A stretch of 64,000 nt of DNA from Kangiella sp. TOML190. GTDB taxonomy: Bacteria > Pseudomonadota > Gammaproteobacteria > Enterobacterales > Kangiellaceae. A program made the position numbers and the translations under genes. The notes under the pieces were generated by a model, which did not search any database, was not told the DNA's origin, and saw only the letters and a program-made list of their open reading frames with translations. Shown piece after piece: positions 61,588 to 64,000 of the stretch; positions within the stretch are counted from its first letter, which is position 1; each line of letters opens with the position of its first letter. Where the stretch lies: positions 806,001-870,000 of the forward strand of contig NZ_BQYL01000001.1 in assembly GCF_023706045.1 (NCBI RefSeq). The letters are read 5' to 3'.

Positions 61588-62940
61588 TTAACGCATGGTC
61601 ACGAACTCTTCCGCTGAGGTCGGATGAATCGCTATGGTATTATCAAAATCCGCTTTAGTAGCCCCCATTTTTAGAGCGACTGCAAAGCCTTGCAGAATTT
61701 CGTCCATGGCATAGCCAATACCGTGGATACCAACCACCTTTTCTTGTTCACCCACGCAAACCAGCTTCATACGAGTGGGTTCGCGATGGCTAGTAAGAGC
61801 CGAGTACATGGCGGTGAATTGTGATTGATACACTTTAACCTGATCATCGCCAAACTGATTTTGGGCCTGTTGCTCGGTAAGACCAACGGTGCCAATGGGC
61901 GGATGACTAAAAACCACGGTAGGAATATTAGAATAATCCAGATGCTCACCGGTTTTATTATTGAAAAGGCGTTCCGATAAGCGTCGTCCTGCGGCGACTG
62001 CCACCGGAGTTAGCGCTGCTCTACCGGTGTTATCGCCAATTGCATAAATGCCTTCGACGTTGGTATTTTGGTATTGGTCGGTTTGAATAAAGCCACCATC
62101 GGTTAACTGAATGTCAGTTTTGTCTAAACCAAGCTTGTCTGTGGCAGGTGCCCGCCCTACTGCCCAAATCAGCTGTTCAACAGGACCGATTTGAGTACCG
62201 CTTTGGCAGTGAATGGTTAAACCATGCTTATCACGGCTGATCTTCTCAGGGATACAGTGGGTGTGTAGATCCAGCTTAGAATTGTGCATCGTCTCCATCA
62301 AGGTTTCTGAAAGTAAATTATCAAAGCTGCGTAAAGGCTTGTCTTTGCGCATAACCAGATGAGTCTTGCTGCCAAGGGCATGGAACACTCCTGCAATTTC
62401 TACTGCGATATACCCAGCGCCAAGCACTGCGACGGACTTTGGCTGTTGCTCGAGCCCAAAAAAGCCATCGGAGTCAATGCCGTATTCAGCGCCAGGAATT
62501 TGCGGAATGACAGGGTAGCCACCAGTTGCTATCACGATATGATCTGCGGTCAAGCGCTGCCCATCGACTTCTAGGGTTTTGTTATCCTCAAAGGTGGCAT
62601 AACCTTGGATCAGATCCACTTTGTTGTTGGCTAAAACTCGATCATAGCTTTGATGAATACGACCAATATAAGCTTGACGCGATTCGACCAATTTAGCCCA
62701 GTTAAAATCAGGAGATTTGACGGAAAAACCGTAATCTGGAGCAAATTTCATTGCTTCGGCAATTTGAGCGCCGTGCCACATGGCTTTTTTTGGCACGCAG
62801 CCTACATTTACGCAGGTGCCGCCCAGCGCTTTGGCTTCAATAATGGCACACTTAGCGCCGTACATGGCTGCTCGATTGGCAGATGCAATGCCACCACTTC
62901 CGCCGCCAACGGCAATAAAATCATAGTGTTTGATGCTCAT
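61588..62940 (-). CDS. gor: Glutathione-disulfide reductase
   Basis: A 450-residue flavoenzyme that reduces GSSG using NADPH, exactly the length of E. coli Gor. The FAD motif VGGGSGG is near the N-terminus, the redox pair is in [13 protein letters not shown], and the NADPH site is [14 protein letters not shown]. The C-terminal dimer domain carries the catalytic HPTSAEE. ATG 62940 gives the conserved start [16 protein letters not shown]. An upstream start would add five residues. Confidence 0.95.
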   Translation of the reverse strand: MSIKHYDFIAVGGGSGGIASANRAAMYGAKCAIIEAKALGGTCVNVGCVPKKAMWHGAQIAEAMKFAPDYGFSVKSPDFNWAKLVESRQAYIGRIHQSYDRVLANNKVDLIQGYATFEDNKTLEVDGQRLTADHIVIATGGYPVIPQIPGAEYGIDSDGFFGLEQQPKSVAVLGAGYIAVEIAGVFHALGSKTHLVMRKDKPLRSFDNLLSETLMETMHNSKLDLHTHCIPEKISRDKHGLTIHCQSGTQIGPVEQLIWAVGRAPATDKLGLDKTDIQLTDGGFIQTDQYQNTNVEGIYAIGDNTGRAALTPVAVAAGRRLSERLFNNKTGEHLDYSNIPTVVFSHPPIGTVGLTEQQAQNQFGDDQVKVYQSQFTAMYSALTSHREPTRMKLVCVGEQEKVVGIHGIGYAMDEILQGFAVALKMGATKADFDNTIAIHPTSAEEFVTMR

Positions 62941-63048
62941 AACAGGTTCCAACAAAAATTTTATTCAATTATACGGATATAACGCAGAAAATAGATAATA
63001 AGTTACAAAATCGTTATCATGAGTCAATTCTTATCAAGCAGCTAGTTT

Positions 63049-64000
63049 ATGACGATTAAAGTTCCCGACTTTTCAAAAGCGAATATCTTGGTGATTGGCG
63101 ATCTGATGTTGGATCGTTATTGGCACGGTGATACTTCAAGGATTTCACCGGAATCCCCAGTACCAGTGGTTAATGTGAATCAGGTGGAAAATCGCGCTGG
63201 AGGTGCGGCTAATGTGGCGCTTAACTTAGCGGCTTTAGGGGCTCAAGTTAGCGTTGCAGGGATCACGGGCGAAGATAGCGAAGCCGAGCTGCTGGAGTCA
63301 TTATTGCAGGCAGCTGGCGTTAGCTGTTTATTTGAAAAAAGAGCTAATCAAGCCACCATCACTAAATTACGAGTCATTAGTCGTAACCAACAGCTTATTC
63401 GTTTAGATTTTGAAAAAGATTTTGCCTTGCAGAATCCGATCAAGCATACGCAATTGGAACAACAACTGGAGCAGTATGATCTGATTGTATTGTCGGATTA
63501 CAACAAAGGAACTCTGCAAGCACCGCAATCGATTATCGCCAAAGCAAAACAAAGTAATATCCCACTGCTAGTCGATCCTAAGGGCAATGACTTTCGTAAG
63601 TATCGAGGGGCGACTTTGCTCACACCCAATCAGTCTGAATTTGAAGCGATTGTTGGTAAGACTCATGATGATGAAATCTTGCTTAGCCAAGGCGAGGCAT
63701 TAAGAAAAGAGTTGGAATTAGGGGCACTGTTAATTACCCGTAGTGAAAAAGGTATGGCCTTAATTGAGCAGAGCAAACAGCCTTATTTACAACCTACCCA
63801 AGCAAAAGAAATTTCCGATGTAACAGGCGCTGGTGATACGGTGATTGCCACCTTGGCTGCTGCTTATGCGGTTGAACAAAATTTGGTGTTAGCGAGTAAA
63901 GTAGCCAATATTGCAGCGGGAATCGTGATCAGCAAATTAGGCACCGCTACCGTTAGTCCAAGTGAATTGCAGGCGGCGATTGAGCAAGATTTTGCTCCAC
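63049..64000 (+). CDS. hldE: Bifunctional heptose kinase/adenylyltransferase HldE (5' part)
   Basis: The frame opens at ATG 63049 and runs off the window edge, giving about 317 residues. This is the N-terminal ribokinase-like domain that phosphorylates D-glycero-D-manno-heptose 7-phosphate at C1. VIGDLMLDRYWHGD and SPVPVV are near the start, NRAGGAANVALNLAALG follows, then VDPKG, and the catalytic SDVTGAGDTV. The C-terminal adenylyltransferase domain, if present, lies beyond the window. It serves ADP-heptose synthesis with gmhB (46383). Confidence 0.93.
   Translation, partial: MTIKVPDFSKANILVIGDLMLDRYWHGDTSRISPESPVPVVNVNQVENRAGGAANVALNLAALGAQVSVAGITGEDSEAELLESLLQAAGVSCLFEKRANQATITKLRVISRNQQLIRLDFEKDFALQNPIKHTQLEQQLEQYDLIVLSDYNKGTLQAPQSIIAKAKQSNIPLLVDPKGNDFRKYRGATLLTPNQSEFEAIVGKTHDDEILLSQGEALRKELELGALLITRSEKGMALIEQSKQPYLQPTQAKEISDVTGAGDTVIATLAAAYAVEQNLVLASKVANIAAGIVISKLGTATVSPSELQAAIEQDFAP

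Overview
The window looks like a chromosomal segment of a gammaproteobacterium, probably marine and of moderate-to-low GC. The evidence is the gene order and protein families: gmk-rpoZ//spoT-(ridA-like)-trmH-(...)-oxyR-recG, apaG-apaH, glyQ-glyS, the yigI-like/rarD pair, cytochrome c5, a GlyGly-CTERM type rhombotarget lipoprotein and an LPS-heptose kinase. A member of the Kangiella/Aliikangiella group would fit, but that is an impression from gene content and not a demonstrated assignment. No rRNA, tRNA or CRISPR array was seen.

Layout. 0-7 kb: a lipid A type acyltransferase, a small arsenic operon (arsR-arsI-arsC, with no efflux pump in view), an FKBP isomerase, MAPEG and small membrane proteins, a LysR regulator with an SDR dehydrogenase, and apaG-apaH. 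7-20 kb: an AT-rich orphan membrane protein bordered by a palindromic dispersed repeat, then yicC, gmk, rpoZ, an inverted TagB/TagF-like transferase that splits the classical rpoZ-spoT junction, spoT, a RidA-family gene, trmH, an Arg-rich small protein, a DUF418 membrane protein overlapping a rhodanese-like/methyltransferase fusion, oxyR and recG. 20-31 kb: mdh, two small envelope proteins, an ECF sigma factor cassette with a membrane partner and a putative secreted M15-like peptidase, a secreted nuclease, a ThrE-like exporter, a DUF2946 protein with a ZnuD-like TonB receptor, a bacterial pepsin homologue, and rarD/yigI. 31-48 kb: two cytochrome c5 proteins, a beta-propeller/amidohydrolase fusion, a TPR-GGDEF sensor, dps, tusA, a patch of duplicated and decayed small genes with GNAT acetyltransferases, a CPBP protease, tag, glyQS, gmhB, an SDR-like protein and a DUF481 outer-membrane protein.

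48.5-55.4 kb is a mobile element with precise ends. It is 6866 bp long, has perfect 25-bp terminal inverted repeats (48515-48539 and 55356-55380) and an 8-bp target duplication (48507-48514 and 55381-55388), and carries an IS1595-type transposase. Its cargo is a GmrSD-like DUF262-DUF1524 protein tightly coupled to a polytopic membrane protein with a TPR tail, plus three unrecognised or regulatory proteins. The insertion separated the DUF481 gene from its own terminator. This looks like a transposon-borne, probably defensive, cargo module and is the best candidate for an undescribed system here.

55-64 kb: a rhombotarget lipoprotein, a gamma-carbonic-anhydrase-like protein, a PAS-GGDEF-EAL protein, an ATP-grasp ligase, a TraB/GumN protein, glutathione reductase, and the truncated start of hldE running off the window. 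OxyR (17.2 kb) can be linked by sequence to dps (39 kb) through an ATAG-N7-CTAT site.
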